A stretch of DNA of 64,000 bases, from the NCBI RefSeq assembly GCF_045679555.1, contig NC_092094.1, forward strand, positions 16,735,112-16,799,111, given 5' to 3'. The DNA is from Salvelinus alpinus. Taxonomy: Eukaryota; Chordata; Actinopteri; Salmoniformes; Salmonidae. Both the position numbers and the translations under genes were made by a program. The notes beneath the pieces were generated by a model. It did no database searches. It saw only the letters and a program-made list of their open reading frames with translations, and was not told the origin of the DNA. Positions 51,746 through 64,000 of the stretch are shown here, in pieces (the first letter of the stretch is position 1; each line of letters opens with the position of its first letter).

Positions 51746-53540
51746 ACAGTAGTACTCACTGTAGCATTGTAAGTAGCCAATGTCATACCAGATGGATTAC
51801 TAATATGGTAATCAACATGGTGCATTGTAGGAATTATTGGTCTAAAAGATGTTAGAGCAGGTTAGGAGGACATTCATTAATGATACTACCATCACAATCA
51901 GAGATAATTCAAATCACTGCTCCCGAACCTATCAATAATTCAGTAAGGGGAAAAACCAAAGCATCAAGTCACAGAAAACTACTCTTTTGGCTATTGAAGG
52001 ATAATGATGAGTTCACAAGCAGCCTTCTTTTACCTGTACCTCTCAAGAACCCAGGAACACTGAATCATAGAAATCACAGGTCTGAACAAATAGAACATTT
52101 AATCATCCCAAGATTAAATAGACATCTGATGACAAACGAGGGTGGGCTAAATGAGGGCCAACAATGAGGCAAGAGTACAAGGCAATCAGGCTGCCATAAG
52201 GCGTGAGAGAGGGGGCTGACATGATAAGACCCAACACTGAGCTTTACATTGTTCAAAGGGAGACTTTCACTTGGGGAGTCATTGAAAGCGATCGCACGTA
52301 CTTATCAAGGCAAATTACCTAATCTCTACGACAGCCCCACAGTTCAATGTAGAAGCTTCACCAAAGCCAAAGCATGACCATTATATGCTGCCCCAGCTGC
52401 CAGCCATCGGGGGTGGGGGGACAACCTAGCTACCGTAGAGAACCCTCATAACATCCTGGTATGAAGCCTGAACAGATGGGGGACGGGATCCCCATTAACT
52501 CTCTCATAATAGATACATAATCTACCTAACTCTGCATGCATATTGAATCTAGCCAAGAATAAACATACTTTTGTTACTGTCATTTTCACCACCGGCATTA
52601 TGCATAATTTATATTCGTACATACCATTTTTAAAGTTGTCCAACAGATTACAATAAAACGTACTTTTACCATTATGCAGTACATTTTGTTCTGTTCAGTT
52701 TCAAAGTTCAAACCATTCAGAAACTGCTGTGACTTGTACACAGAATTAAACTGCAGCCACTGATTTGATCAACCACACCAGCAGGATAACACTCATATAA
52801 CAGTAAAGTAAAAACATTTTGGGGTGAATCAAACAGATGTTCCCCTCAAGCTCCTGTTTGTGACATTATTACCACTGTGAAGCAGTGGTCATAATTGTAA
52901 AGAGGTCATTAGCGGACAGACAGAGAGACAGACAGCGATGGGCTCCATTTACCTTTTTCTGCTCATCCAGTGCATGTGTCACAGGTTTCCTCCTCTGGTG
53001 ATGGTGCTGATGCTGGCTCCCCTCAGCTCCCAGTTCCATAGCAGGCTGAATGGCAGATACCCTCTCTCTTCCCTGCTCAGTCCCAACTCCACAATATCCA
53101 CAACCCAATAATCCCTGAGGGGAAGGGAAATCCCAGATACTTCACATGTGATATCCTACTTCCTTCCCAGGTTGTCAATACGGATACATCACTTCTCCAA
53201 AGGAATGATCACATCCGATACCTCCCAAAGGATTCTGGGGCTCTGGCGGAGATAAGGTCAACAATAGTTCTGCTTCTTCAATCTCAACCCAGAGGGAATG
53301 GGCCACAGGACTGACCGGAGAGACTGGGTCCCAGGGGCTGCTGGTCTCTGAATCATGGTGGTTAGTTAGGGATGCAGCCTGCAGCAACGATGCACTGCCT
53401 TCATTGGAAGTAATATGATTTATCACAGTGATAATGAAATCTGATAAGCATGGTTCAGTCCAAGGGGGTCCAAGAGTCCCATCACGCTTGATCTGAGCGA
53501 AGAGCTTGAGTTACTCACCATGTACCCAGATACTCACTAT
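51746..53540. other. No gene assigned; a possible minus-strand exon
   Basis: Mostly unique-looking sequence. On the minus strand at 52955-53121 a segment is bounded by a pyrimidine-rich acceptor (CCCTTCCCCTCAG) and a donor AAG/GTAAAT and has an open frame ending in THALDEQKK. A second minus frame lies at 53175-53426. I do not recognise either product and cannot join them in frame. Confidence 0.3.
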
Positions 53541-53584
53541 ATCAAGTTAGGACACACCTACTCAAAGGTTTTTCTTTATTTTCA

Positions 53585-53824
53585 CTATTTTCTACATTGT
53601 AGAATAATAGTGAAGACATAACAACTATGAAATAACACATATAGAACCATGTAGTAACCAAAAAAGTGACATTGAATGCTTTTCCAACAGTATTGAAGGA
53701 GTTCCCAAATATGCTGAGCACTTGTTGGCTGCTTTTCCTTCACTCTGCAGTCCAACTCATCCCAAACCATCTCAATTGGGTTGAGGTTGGGTGATTGTGG
53801 GGGCCAGGTCATCTGATGCAGCAC
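53585..53824 (-). pseudogene. Tc1 transposase C-terminal remnant
   Basis: A frame starting MLHQMTWPPQSPNLNPIEMV that contains the DDE-type third acidic motif region (PNLNPIEMVWDELDCRVK, with the catalytic Glu in NPIE). Upstream on the same strand the QDNDPTHT-like motif is present, but separated by a stop. It diverges after about residue 50. Confidence 0.82.
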
Positions 53825-54107
53825 TCAATCACTCTCCTTCTTGGTCAAATAGCCCTTACACAGCCTGGAGGTGTGTTGGGTCATTGTCCTGTTGTAAAAC
53901 AAATGATAGTCCCACTAACAGCAAACCAGATGGGATGGTGTATCACTGCATAATGCTGTGGTAGCCATGCTGGTTAAGTGTGTCTTGAATTTGAAATAAA
54001 TCACCAACAGTGTCACCAGCAAAGCACCCACAAACCATCACACCTCCTCCTCCATGCTTCACGGTGGGAACCACACACGTGGAGATCATCCGTTCACCTA
54101 CTCTGCG

Positions 54108-54477
54108 TGTAATGGAGTGCGTAACTAACTGGCTGCAGGGAAGTCAGGCGCAGGAGAGCAGAAATGGGTAGCAAACGGAGCCCTTTATTGAGGCGAACAA
54201 AACACAGCACTCAGAAAACTAAACACAATACCCCGGCGCAAACCAGCCTGGAGTACACATACATTTACATATAACAATTCCACACACAGACATGGGGGGA
54301 AACAGAGGGTTATATGCAAGACGAGTAATGAGGGAATGCAAACCAGGTGTGCGGGAAAACAAGACAAAACAAATGGAAAATTAAAGGTGGAACGGCGATG
54401 GCTAGAAGACCGGTGACATCGACCGCCGAACGCCGCCCGAACAAGGAGAGGGACCGACCTCGGCGGAAGTCGTGACA
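54108..54477 (-). mobile_element. Solo LTR in the Tc1 transposase
   Basis: A 370-bp insertion starting TGTAATGGAGTGCG and ending GAAGTCGTGACA. Perfect 5-bp duplication CTGCG at 54103-54107 and 54478-54482. Read on the minus strand it has AATAAAGGGCTCCGTTTGC as polyadenylation signal. The flanks rejoin Tc1 sequence (ACTCTGCG/TCTCTCAAAACAG) after removal of one duplication. Confidence 0.92.
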
Positions 54478-55335
54478 CTGCGTCTCTCAAAACAGCGGTT
54501 GGAACCAAAAATCTCAGATTTTGATTCATTAGACCAAAGCTCAGATTTGCTCATGTTTCTTGGTCCAAGCAAGTCTCGTCTTCTCATTGGTGTCCTTTAG
54601 TAGTGGTTTCTTTGCAGCAATTCGAAGGACTGATTCTTGCAGTCTCCTCTGAACAGTTGATGTTGAGATGTGTCTGTTACTTGAACTCTGTGAAGCAATT
54701 ATTTGGGCAATTTCTCAGGCTGGTCTCTCGAATGAACTTATCCTCTGCAGCAGAGGTAACTCTGGGTCTTCCTTTCCCGTGGCAGTCGTCATGAGAGCCA
54801 GTTTCATCATAGCGCTTGATGGTTTTGGAGATTACACTTGAAGAAACTTTCAAAGTTATTGAAATTTTCCTGTTTAACTGACCTTCATGTCGTTTAGTAA
54901 TGATGGACTGTCATTTCTCTTTGCTTATTTGAGCTGTTCTTGCCATAATATGGACTTGGTCTTTTACCAAATAGGGCTATCTTCTGTATACCAACCCTAC
55001 CTTGTCACAACACAACTGATTGGCTCAAATGCATTAAAAAGGAAAGAAATTCCACAAATGATCTTTTAACAAGGCACACCTGTTAATTGAAATGCATTCC
55101 AGGTGACTACCTCATGAAACTGGTTGAGAGAATGCCAAGAGTGTGCAAAGCTTCATCAAGGTAAAGTGTGGCTACTTTGAAGAATCTCAAATATAAAATA
55201 TATTTTGATTTGTTTAACACTTTTTTGGTTACTACATGTTTCCATATGTGTTATTTAATAGTTTAGACATACATTTCTACAATGTAGAAAATAGTAAAAA
55301 TGAAGAAAAACCCTTTAATGAGTATGTGTGTCTGA

Positions 55336-56212
55336 ATATATATATATATATACAAGGTTGCATTAAATTGATACATCATCGTCGTCATCATTCTCATTAT
55401 GATCGTTTGGGAACACCGATGATTTTTAAAACTCCACTTTAAAACTATCACTGTCACTTAACTAAAGAAACCCAAATAGGCTACATACTACAGTAGTTAT
55501 AAACGTATTTCAAGTTTAACCATTAGACTTAGCCTACAATATAAATATAGAATGTGACTGACTGAAACCGCGATGTAAAAAATAAAAATAAAAAAATTCT
55601 ACGAATGCATCAAAATTAGCTTAGTCCATCCAACATGATATCATATCACTGTATGGGGGGGGGAAATCGTGAAATATAAAATACTCACCCAAATAAAATA
55701 TATATTTTTTGCAGAATATCCATGCACATATAGGCTACAAATTGGTTACTCCGTGTGCACACCGTACACCAGCACAGACCACACTTTCCATTCCCATCCC
55801 CACAGACAGCGCTTCTTTTCAATAGTTTTTTTTGGACACTGCTTTCTTGTCCCAGTGTTAAAGCTCGTTCCCATTGAAACTTTTAGGAATGAATTTTCTG
55901 CCATCTAGTGGGAAAAAATGGAACATCGGTTATTAGTCATTCCACCCATGATCGCAAGAGCATCGAACTTCACGAGGCTACAATAACATGAAAAGGCTCC
56001 ACTTTTCGGATTTATACATCGTTGAACTTTTCATCTATTAAAATTAGAGGTAGGTTATAATATCATCCAATAAACTGGTGACAGTCAGTCAGTCCATTTA
56101 GTGATATACAGTATAGTTGCATTGTATTCACCTGGTTATTGCAGCCAAACGCTGTATAGAAAAAGCATTACATGTTGTGTTGTCCCTATTCTATCCACTA
56201 TATCAAAAGCAG
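55336..56212. other. No gene recognised; upstream of LDH pseudogene
   Basis: Unique-looking AT-rich sequence. It may hold the old promoter and first (non-coding) exon of the LDH gene, but I cannot place either. Confidence 0.4.
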
Positions 56213-56638
56213 ATGCCATGTTTACTGTCAGAGAGAAACAACATCAGTCCTAGACCAGGAGGTGGAAACACCAAAGTGACCATCTTGGGTGTGGGTAATG
56301 TCAGTATGGCATTTTCCCTCAGTATCTTACAGTAGGTGAGTCCCACTGTGCATATCACAGAGCGAACAACAAAGACTTTAGATTTTTATTCTGAGCTTGT
56401 ATACAGTGCCACACCATTCCAACAAATACATTTAATTGGAGTTAACAATTCCTATGAATACTGATGATAAACAGTCTAGTATAGCTTCTCACTTACCCCG
56501 TCACTTGCTGTGAAGGGTGTGGCTGATGAAGTGGTGGATGCTATAGAGGACTGCATGGACATGCAGCAAGCCAGCCTCTTCCTGAAGACCTCCAAGATCA
56601 CAGCCGCCAGAGGTCAGCTATAGCCTGGCTCAGTGCCC

Positions 56639-56757
<119 letters not shown>

Positions 56758-57330
56758 TGCATGTACGTGTGCTGACTCCTTTAAAATAATACAGTGCTAT
56801 AGCAGAACGATGACTGCTTTTTGTATTTCAAACTCTTGTGGGAAAATGTGTCCAATGTGACTATGAAATCCCTAGATGTAAAAATGTGGAGTTTGGGATA
56901 TTTTCCCACTTTGTTGTAACATATTGTAATATATCATGCTCTGTTCCTCTTAGACTACTCAGACACAGCCAACTCCAAGCTGTGCGTCATCACTGCAGGC
57001 ACGCGTCAGAGGAAGGGGGAGAGTCGTCTGGATCTGGTCCAGAGGAACATTTAGGTGATGAAGCAGATCATCCCTCCATTGGCACAGCACAGCCCTGACG
57101 CCATCCTCCTGGTCATATAAACCCCTAGTAACTCACTACACCATGTCCACTTCTTATATTCGTATAGGGAGAAGTGAGTAGGATATTATCAGACTGATGA
57201 GAAGAGTCAAGTCAAACTTAGTTACATGACTCATTTTCCCTAAGTAAAGGTTTCTTCCTAGCGAGGATAAACCCTGTCCAATAGTAATTGAGGATGTATT
57301 TATTTGTTTATAACCCTGGCTGGTGGCTAA

Positions 57331-57666
<336 letters not shown>

Positions 57667-59187
57667 TAGACTTAAAATGAATCATCCAGCGATCATACAC
57701 TGTTTACCAGGGGGCAGAGCTACCGACGTTAAGGATAATCTGAAGATGATGCTGGCTAAAGCTAAAACTGGCGAGTGTAGAGAGTATAGGGATATGTTAT
57801 CCACGTCGACACCAACGATGTTAGGATGAAAGAGTCTGAGGTCACCAAGCGCAACATAGCTTCAGCGTGTAAATCAGCTAGAAAGATGTGTCGGCATCGA
57901 GTAATTATCTCTGGCCCCCTCCCAGTTAGGGGGAGTGATGAGCTCTACAGCAGTCACACAACTCAATCGCTGGTTGAAAACTGTTTTCTGCCCCTCCTAA
58001 AAGATAGAATTTGTAGATAATTGGCTCTCTTTCTGGGACTCACCCACAAACAGGACCAAGCCTGGCCTGTTGAGGAGTGACAGACTCCATCCTAGCTGGA
58101 GGGGGGCTCTCATCTTATCTACGAACATAGACAGGGCTCTAACTCCCCTAGCTCCACAATGAGATAGGGTGCAGGCCAGGCAGCAAGCTGTTAGCCAGCC
58201 TGCCAGCTTAGTGGAGTCTGCCACTAGCACAGTCAGTGTAGTCAGCTCAGCTATCCCCATTGAGACCGTGTCTGTGCCACGACCTAGGTTGGGCAAAACT
58301 AAACATGACGGTGTTCGCCTTAGCAATCTCACTGGAATAAAGACCTCATCCATTCCTGCCATTATTGAAAGAGATTGTGATACCTCACATCTCAAAATAG
58401 GGTACTACTTAATGTTAGATCCCTCACTTTCAAGGCAGTTATAGTCAATGAACTAATCACTGATCATAATCTTGATGTGATTGGCCTGACTGAAACATGG
58501 CTTAAGCCTGATGAATTTACTGTGTTAAATGAGGCCTCGCCTCCTGGTTACACTAGTGACCATATCCCCCGTGCATCCCGCAAAGGCGGAGGTGTTGCTA
58601 ACATTTATGATAGCAAATTTCAATTTACAAAAACCCCCAGACGTTTTCGTCTTTTGAGCTTCTAGTCATGAAATCTATGCAGCCTACTCAATCACTTTTT
58701 ATAGCTACTGTTTACAGGCCTCCTTGGCCATATACAGCGTTCCTCACTGAGTTCCCTGAATTCCTATCGGACCTTGTAGTCATGGCAGATAATATTCAAA
58801 TTTTTGGTGACTTTAATATTCACATGGAAAAGTCTACAGACCCACTCCAAAAGGCTTTCGGAGCCATCATCGACACAGTGGGTTTTGTCCAACATGTCTC
58901 CAGACCTACTCACTGCCACAGTCATACTCTGGACCTAGTTTTGTCCCGTGGAATAAATGTTCTGGATCTTAATGTTTTTCCTCATAATCCTGGACTATCG
59001 GACCACCATTTATTACATTTGCAATCGCAACAAATAATCTGCTCAGACCCCAACCAAGGATGATCAAAAGTCATGCTATATATTCTCGGACAACCCAAAG
59101 ATTCCTAGCTGCCCTTCCGACTCCCTCCGCCTACCCAAGGACGTCAGAGTACAAAAATCAGTTAACCACCTAACTGAGGAACTCAAT

Positions 59188-59408
59188 TTTTTTATTTTAT
59201 TTTTACCCCCTTTTCTCCCCAATTTTCGTGGTATCCAATCGCTAGTAATTACTATCTTGTCTCATTGCTACAACTCCCGTACGGGCTTGGGAGAGACAAA
59301 GGTTGAAAGCCATGCGTCCTCCGAAGCACAACCCAACCAAGCCGCACTGCTTCTTAACACAGCGCGCCTCCAACCCGGAAGCCAGCCGCACCAATGTGTC
59401 GGGTTGTG
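59188..59408. mobile_element. SINE-like fragment in the L2 LINE
   Basis: TTTTACCCCCTTTTCTCCCC, TGGTATCCAATCGCTAGTAA, CAACTCCCGTACGGGCTTGG and CCAGCCGCACCAATGTGTCG, which I recognise as a common fish SINE-like repeat in truncated form. LINE resumes at about 59412. Confidence 0.7.
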
Positions 59409-60245
59409 CTTGATCATCCTATTTTTCCAAATTAATTGAGAAAAATAAGAACAATCCAAAATGTATTTTTGATACTGTCGCAAAGCTACCTAAAAAGCAG
59501 CATTCCCCAAGAGAGGATGGCTTTCACTTCAGCAGTGATACATTCATGAACTTCTTTGAGGAAAAGATCATGATCATTAGAAAGCAAATTATGGACTCCT
59601 CTTTAAATATGTGTATTCCTCCAAAGCTCAGTTGTCCTGAGTCTGCAGAACTCTAGGACCTAGGATCAAGGGAGACACTCAAGTTTTTTAGTACTATATC
59701 TCTTGGCACATTGATGAAAATAATCATGGCCTCTAAACCTTCAAACTGCATACTGGACCCTATTCCAACTAAACTACTGAAAAAGCTGCTTCCTGTGCTT
59801 GGCCCTCCTATGTTGATCATAATAACTGTCTCTCTATCCACCGGATGTGTACCAAACTCACTAAAAGTGGCAGTAATAAAGCCTCTCTTGAAAAAGCCGA
59901 ACCTTGACCCAGAAAATAAAAACTATCGGCCTATATAGAATCTCCCATTCCTCTCAAACATTTTTGAAAAAGCTGCCTTCCTGAAGACAAACAATGTATA
60001 CGAAACGCTTCAGTCTGGTTTTAGACCCCATCATAGCACTGAGACTGCACTTGTGAAGGTGGTAAATTACCTTTCAATGGCGTCAGACAGAGGCTCTGCA
60101 TCTGTCCTCGTGCTCCTAGACCTTAGTGCTGCTTTTGATTCCATCGATCACCACATTCTTTTGGAGAGATTGGAAACCCAAATTGGTCCAACAAGTTCTG
60201 GCCTGGTTTAGATCTTAACTGTCGGAAAGATATCAGTTTGTCTCT

Positions 60246-61116
60246 GTGGATGTTTTGTCCTCTGACAAATCAACTGTAAATTTCGGTGTTCCTCAAGGTT
60301 CCGTTTTGGGACCACTATTGTTTTCACTATATATTTTACCTCTTGGTGATGTCATTCGGAAACATAATGTTAACTTTCACTGCTATGCGGATGACACACA
60401 GCTGTACATTTCAATGAAACATGGTGAAGCCCCAAAATTGCCCTCGCTAGAAGCCTGTGTTTCAGACATAAGGAAGTGGATGGCTGCAAATGTTCTACAA
60501 AACAGAGATGCTTGTTCTAGGTCCCAAGAAACAAAGAGATCTTCGGTTGAATCTGACAATTAATGTTGATGGTTGTACAGTCGTCTCAAATAAAACTGTG
60601 AAGGACCTCGGCGTTACTCTGGACCCTGATCTCTCTTTTGACGAACATATCAAGACTGTTTCAAGGACAGCTTTTTTCCATCTACGTAACGTTGCAAAAA
60701 TCTGAAACGTTCTGTCCAAAAATGATGCAGAAAAATTAATCCATGCTTTTGTCACTTCTAGGTTAGACTACTGCAATGTTCTACTTTCCGGCTACCCGGA
60801 TAAAGCACTAAATAAACTTCAGTTAGTGCTAAACACGGCTGCTAGAATCTTGACTAGAACCAAAAAATGTGATCATATTACTCCAGTGCTAGCATCTCTA
60901 CACTGGCTTCCTGTTAAGGCAAGAGCTGATTTCAAGGTTTTACTGCTAACCTACAAAGCATTACATGGGCTTGCTCCTACCTATCTTTCCGATTTGGTCC
61001 TGCCGTACATACCTACACGTACGCTATGGTCACAAGACGCAGGCCTCCTTACTGTCCCTAGAATTTCTAAGCAAACAGTTGGAGGCCTGGCTTTCTCCTA
61101 TAGAGCTACATTTTAA
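60246..61116 (+). pseudogene. L2 LINE RT palm and C-terminal region
   Basis: Three overlapping frames: 60246-60563 (motif [17 protein letters not shown], motif [12 protein letters not shown] with both Asp intact), 60490-60705 ([27 protein letters not shown]) and 60826-61116 (NTAARILTRTKKCDHITPVL, GLAPTYLSDLVLPYIPTRTL). Frameshifts separate them; motif A lies upstream at about 60115 in another frame. Confidence 0.82.
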
Positions 61117-62780
61117 TGGAATGGTCTGCCTACCCATGTGAGAGACGCAGACTCGGTCTCAACCATTAAGTCTTTATTGAAGACTCATCTCTTCAGTAGG
61201 TCCTATGTGTAGTGTGAGTGTAGTCTGGCCCAAGAGTGTGAAGGTGAACGGAAAGGCACTGGAGCAATGAACCGCCCTTGCTGTCTCTGCCTTGCCGGTT
61301 CCCCTCTCTCCACTGGGATTCTCTGCCTCTAACCCTATTACAGGGGCTGAGTCACTGGCTTACTGGTGCTCTTCCATGCCGTCCCTAGGAGGGGTGCATC
61401 ACTTGAGTGGGTTGAGTCACTGATGTGATCTTCCTGTCCGGGTTGGCACCCCCCTTGGGTTGTGCCGTGGCGGAGATCTTTGTGGGCTATACTCCGGCCT
61501 TGTCTCAGGATGGTAAGTTGGTGGTTGAAGATATCCCTCTAGTGATGTGGGTGCTGTGCTTGGCAAAGTGGGTGGGGTTATATCCTGCCTGTTTGGCCCT
61601 GTCTGTCCGGGGGTATCGTCAGACGGGGTAACAGTGTCTCCCGACCCCTCCTGTCTCAGCCTCCAGTATTTATGCTGCAGTAGTTTATGTGTCGGGGGGC
61701 TAGGGTCAGTCTGTTATATCTGGAGTATTTCTCCTGTCTTATCCGGTGTCCTGTGTGAATTTAAGTATGCTCTTTCTAATTCTCTCTCTTTCTCTCTTTC
61801 TTTCTTTCTCTCTCTCGGAGGACCTGAGCCCTAGGACCATGCCTCGGGACTACCTGGCCTGATGACTCCTTGCTGTCCCCAGTCCACCTGGCCATGCAGC
61901 TGCTCCAGTTTCAACTGTTCTGCCTGTGGCTATGGAACCCTGACCTGTTCACCGGACGTGCTACCCTTCCCAGACCTGCTGTTTTCAACTCTCTAGAGAC
62001 CGCAGGAGCAGTAGAGATACTCTGAATGATCGGCTATGAAAAGCCAACTGACATTTACTCCTGAGGTGCTGACCTGTTGCTCCCTCGACAACCACTGTGA
62101 TTATTATTATTTGACTCTGCTGGTAATCTATGAACATTTGAGCATCTTGGCCATGTTCTATTATAATCTCCACCCGGCACAGCCAGAAGAGGACTGGCCA
62201 CCCCTCATAGCCTGGTTCCTCTCTAGGTTTCTTCCTAGGTTCTGGCCTTTCTAGGGAGAGGATCAGCATTGTCCTTGTCACAAGTTAATGTGTATCACCA
62301 AATAATCTCTAGAAACATGGGCATAGATTACAGTTAGAGCAAGTCAGTATTATCTTGAGTATGTATACACACACAGTAATATGGGACTCTAAAGTAGTGT
62401 AAAATGTTTCTTCAGTGCTTATGAGGTGATTCGGCTGAAGGAGCACACCCCCTGGGTCATTGGTCTGAGTGTGTCCAGCCTAGCACAGGTCATACTGAAG
62501 AACCTCAGCACCATTCACCCTGTGTCCACCCTCGTCAAGGTGGGTAGATCTGCAAAGAGCATACAGAAAAATATTACCGTGTTAATCTTTTTTACGTTGT
62601 GTGTATTGTGATTACCGGTATGTATTTTCTGTACAGTATGTGTGTTCATGTTTCCCAGGGCATGTGTGGGATAGAGGAGGAGGAAGTGTACTCACCCAGC
62701 CCCTGAGGGAGACAGAGGTTCAGGGGCTGCAGGAGAGGGCATGGTTCCTGGGACAAACCAACAGTGAGCTGAGCCTCTGA

Positions 62781-64000
62781 GCCACGGAGCTCCAGGACAA
62801 AGAATGAATCAAGCTCATACATTAGTTTACACTGAGGGTAAGTGATGTTGTCATGTGTACAGTAACAATGTCTAAACACTAAACATGACCCATCAAGCTC
62901 ATACATGTGATTTGTATATATTTGTGTTGTATCATCAATAGTGATGTCTGTATCGCAAAACAAATATACAGACTGCGTGTGATGAATAAAGAGAGTTATT
63001 GGAAACTGTTTTGCCCCATCTTCAATACATTAAGGAGGGTCATCCAATCATTGTTGTCCTTCTTACACGTGAAGTAGCATGATATATGTATGTCCAGAAG
63101 GGGGCAGGATCCCACTTCCTGAGCAGGATTGGGTAGGTGGCAGCAAAGTGGCTTGAAGACAGACAGGATGGGTAGGGAAGGTTCAGTAACCCTCTCCCCC
63201 TGGTCTCTTCTACTCTTCCTGACTCAGTATTAAATCAGCAAGCTCAGGATTTCTGATGGCTGTATCTCTCCTCATATGGTCCATCTGTTTGTGTAGCAAT
63301 TTTTTTGATGCATCCTTAAAATCCCCTATTTTTTTCATTAGTCCACTGTTGATACAGTACCAAAATGTTTTGCATGTCAGGAGACAAGTTTTCAAGAAGC
63401 AAAATGTCACCGGCCACATCGTCATGATGACGCAAAATGATTCATAGTTGGTGAAACTGCCACGTGTTTGTGATATTACAAAAACAAAGAAGTTACTTCA
63501 AACAACAGTTTTGTCCCCGTCGGACATCATTGCACGTGCGATAAAGAGCAGAATATGTACTGAGACTTTTACAAACCACGATGCTAGATGCTCCTCCAGT
63601 TCATCAACATAACAAAAACAATCACGAAGGTGCTTGGGCAAACAGTGGCGCCTATTCCCCCTTTACGGATTTCAACTTTAATCAGGGTGACAAGTAGTGA
63701 ATGGATGAATACCAGACGTGTTGTGTAGTCCAGGGGTTCTTAAAGTGGGGTCAGCAGAGGTACTGCAGGGGCTCCACCGCCAGATCTAAAAAAAAATATA
63801 AAAAAATAATCTTTATTTTTTTAATGAATATTACTAACAGATTAAATGACTTTGGGCAAGGGATATGTGGAGTAAGTTTACAGTGTGCAATACAATACAA
63901 TATTATTAATCTACAATTTATGTTCTTAACCCTGGGCAACATGGGCCTGGGACGCTCAAAGGGATATTGGTATCAAAGAACTCCACCAATTATCAATTTT
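62781..64000. other. No gene recognised downstream of LDH pseudogene
   Basis: Unique-looking sequence. A minus-strand frame at 63210-63425 has 71 codons and a charged, non-repetitive second half (MKKIGDFKDASKKLL ... ELADLILSQEE). I do not recognise it. An A/T-rich stretch lies at 63787-63830. Confidence 0.35.

Larger units (their letters stand above)
53541..55335 (-). mobile_element. Tc1-like transposon split by a solo LTR
   Basis: Left end GGACACACCTACTCAAAGGT then TTTCTACATTGTAGAA; right end the inverted equivalent, with TTCTACAATGTAGAAAATAG and AATGAGTATGTGTGTCTGAA. Transposase is on the minus strand: C-terminal part at 53585-53824, middle part either side of the LTR (around 54000-54100 and 54480-54600), N-terminal region to about 54900. 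Stops and frameshifts throughout. A solo LTR is inserted at 54108-54477. Followed by (TA)n at about 55336-55351. Confidence 0.87.

Noticed and set aside
57997..58395. 132-codon minus frame
   Set aside because: Antisense shadow of the L2 LINE ORF1 region.

Overview
This window is vertebrate nuclear DNA, almost certainly from a salmonid fish (trout, salmon or char). That rests on the repeats: tRNA-derived SINEs with the characteristic salmonid tail, several APE-type LINE families, Tc1-like transposons and solo LTRs, all of kinds I recognise from salmonid genomes, plus very long dinucleotide microsatellites. There are no operons or other bacterial features.

Only two host loci are visible. The first is at 9722-9973 on the minus strand: an 84-codon first coding exon that I identify as neuron navigator 2 (nav2). 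It starts at a good initiation context and ends in phase 0 at a splice donor. A 38-bp tandem array lies about 40 bp inside its first intron and a 223-bp polypyrimidine tract lies about 520 bp upstream. The second is at 56213-62780 on the plus strand: a decayed, intron-containing L-lactate dehydrogenase gene. Its exons correspond to LDH exons 2-5, 7 and 8, carry several stops, and have lost most or all of exon 6 where a 4.6-kb L2-type LINE now sits. In mammals NAV2 and the LDHA/LDHC cluster share a chromosome region, so the pairing is syntenically sensible.

The rest is layered transposons and tandem arrays. At 1247-7936 an LTR element with two 27-bp arrays holds a foreign solo LTR, and then come an 8-bp array split by a Rex1-like LINE, a 12-bp array and a 22-bp array. 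At 13310-21735 there are an L2 fragment, an internally deleted Tc1 element that keeps its DNA-binding domain, a half Tc1 and a deleted Rex1-like LINE. At 22647-26395 a LINE lies inside a 19-bp array and its tail holds a solo LTR. At 27211-34290 there are a minisatellite, a DNA transposon, LINE fragments, a G-rich array and a LINE set in GA repeats. At 37991-50072 there are a Tc1 MITE, a hAT-like MITE split by a rearranged LINE with two perfect palindromes, a near-complete LINE with SINE, DNA-transposon and LTR insertions, an L2 tail, a SINE and another Rex1-like LINE. At 53541-55335 a Tc1 copy is split by a solo LTR.

All visible transposon reading frames are broken or shortened, apart from one 520-codon reverse transcriptase frame with damaged motifs and a 96-codon transposase N-terminus. 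I found no new gene system. The most unusual items are the LINE-split LDH pseudogene, the template-switch palindromes at 39738-39857, the repeated pattern of transposons lying inside tandem arrays, and the HTH-only Tc1 frame.
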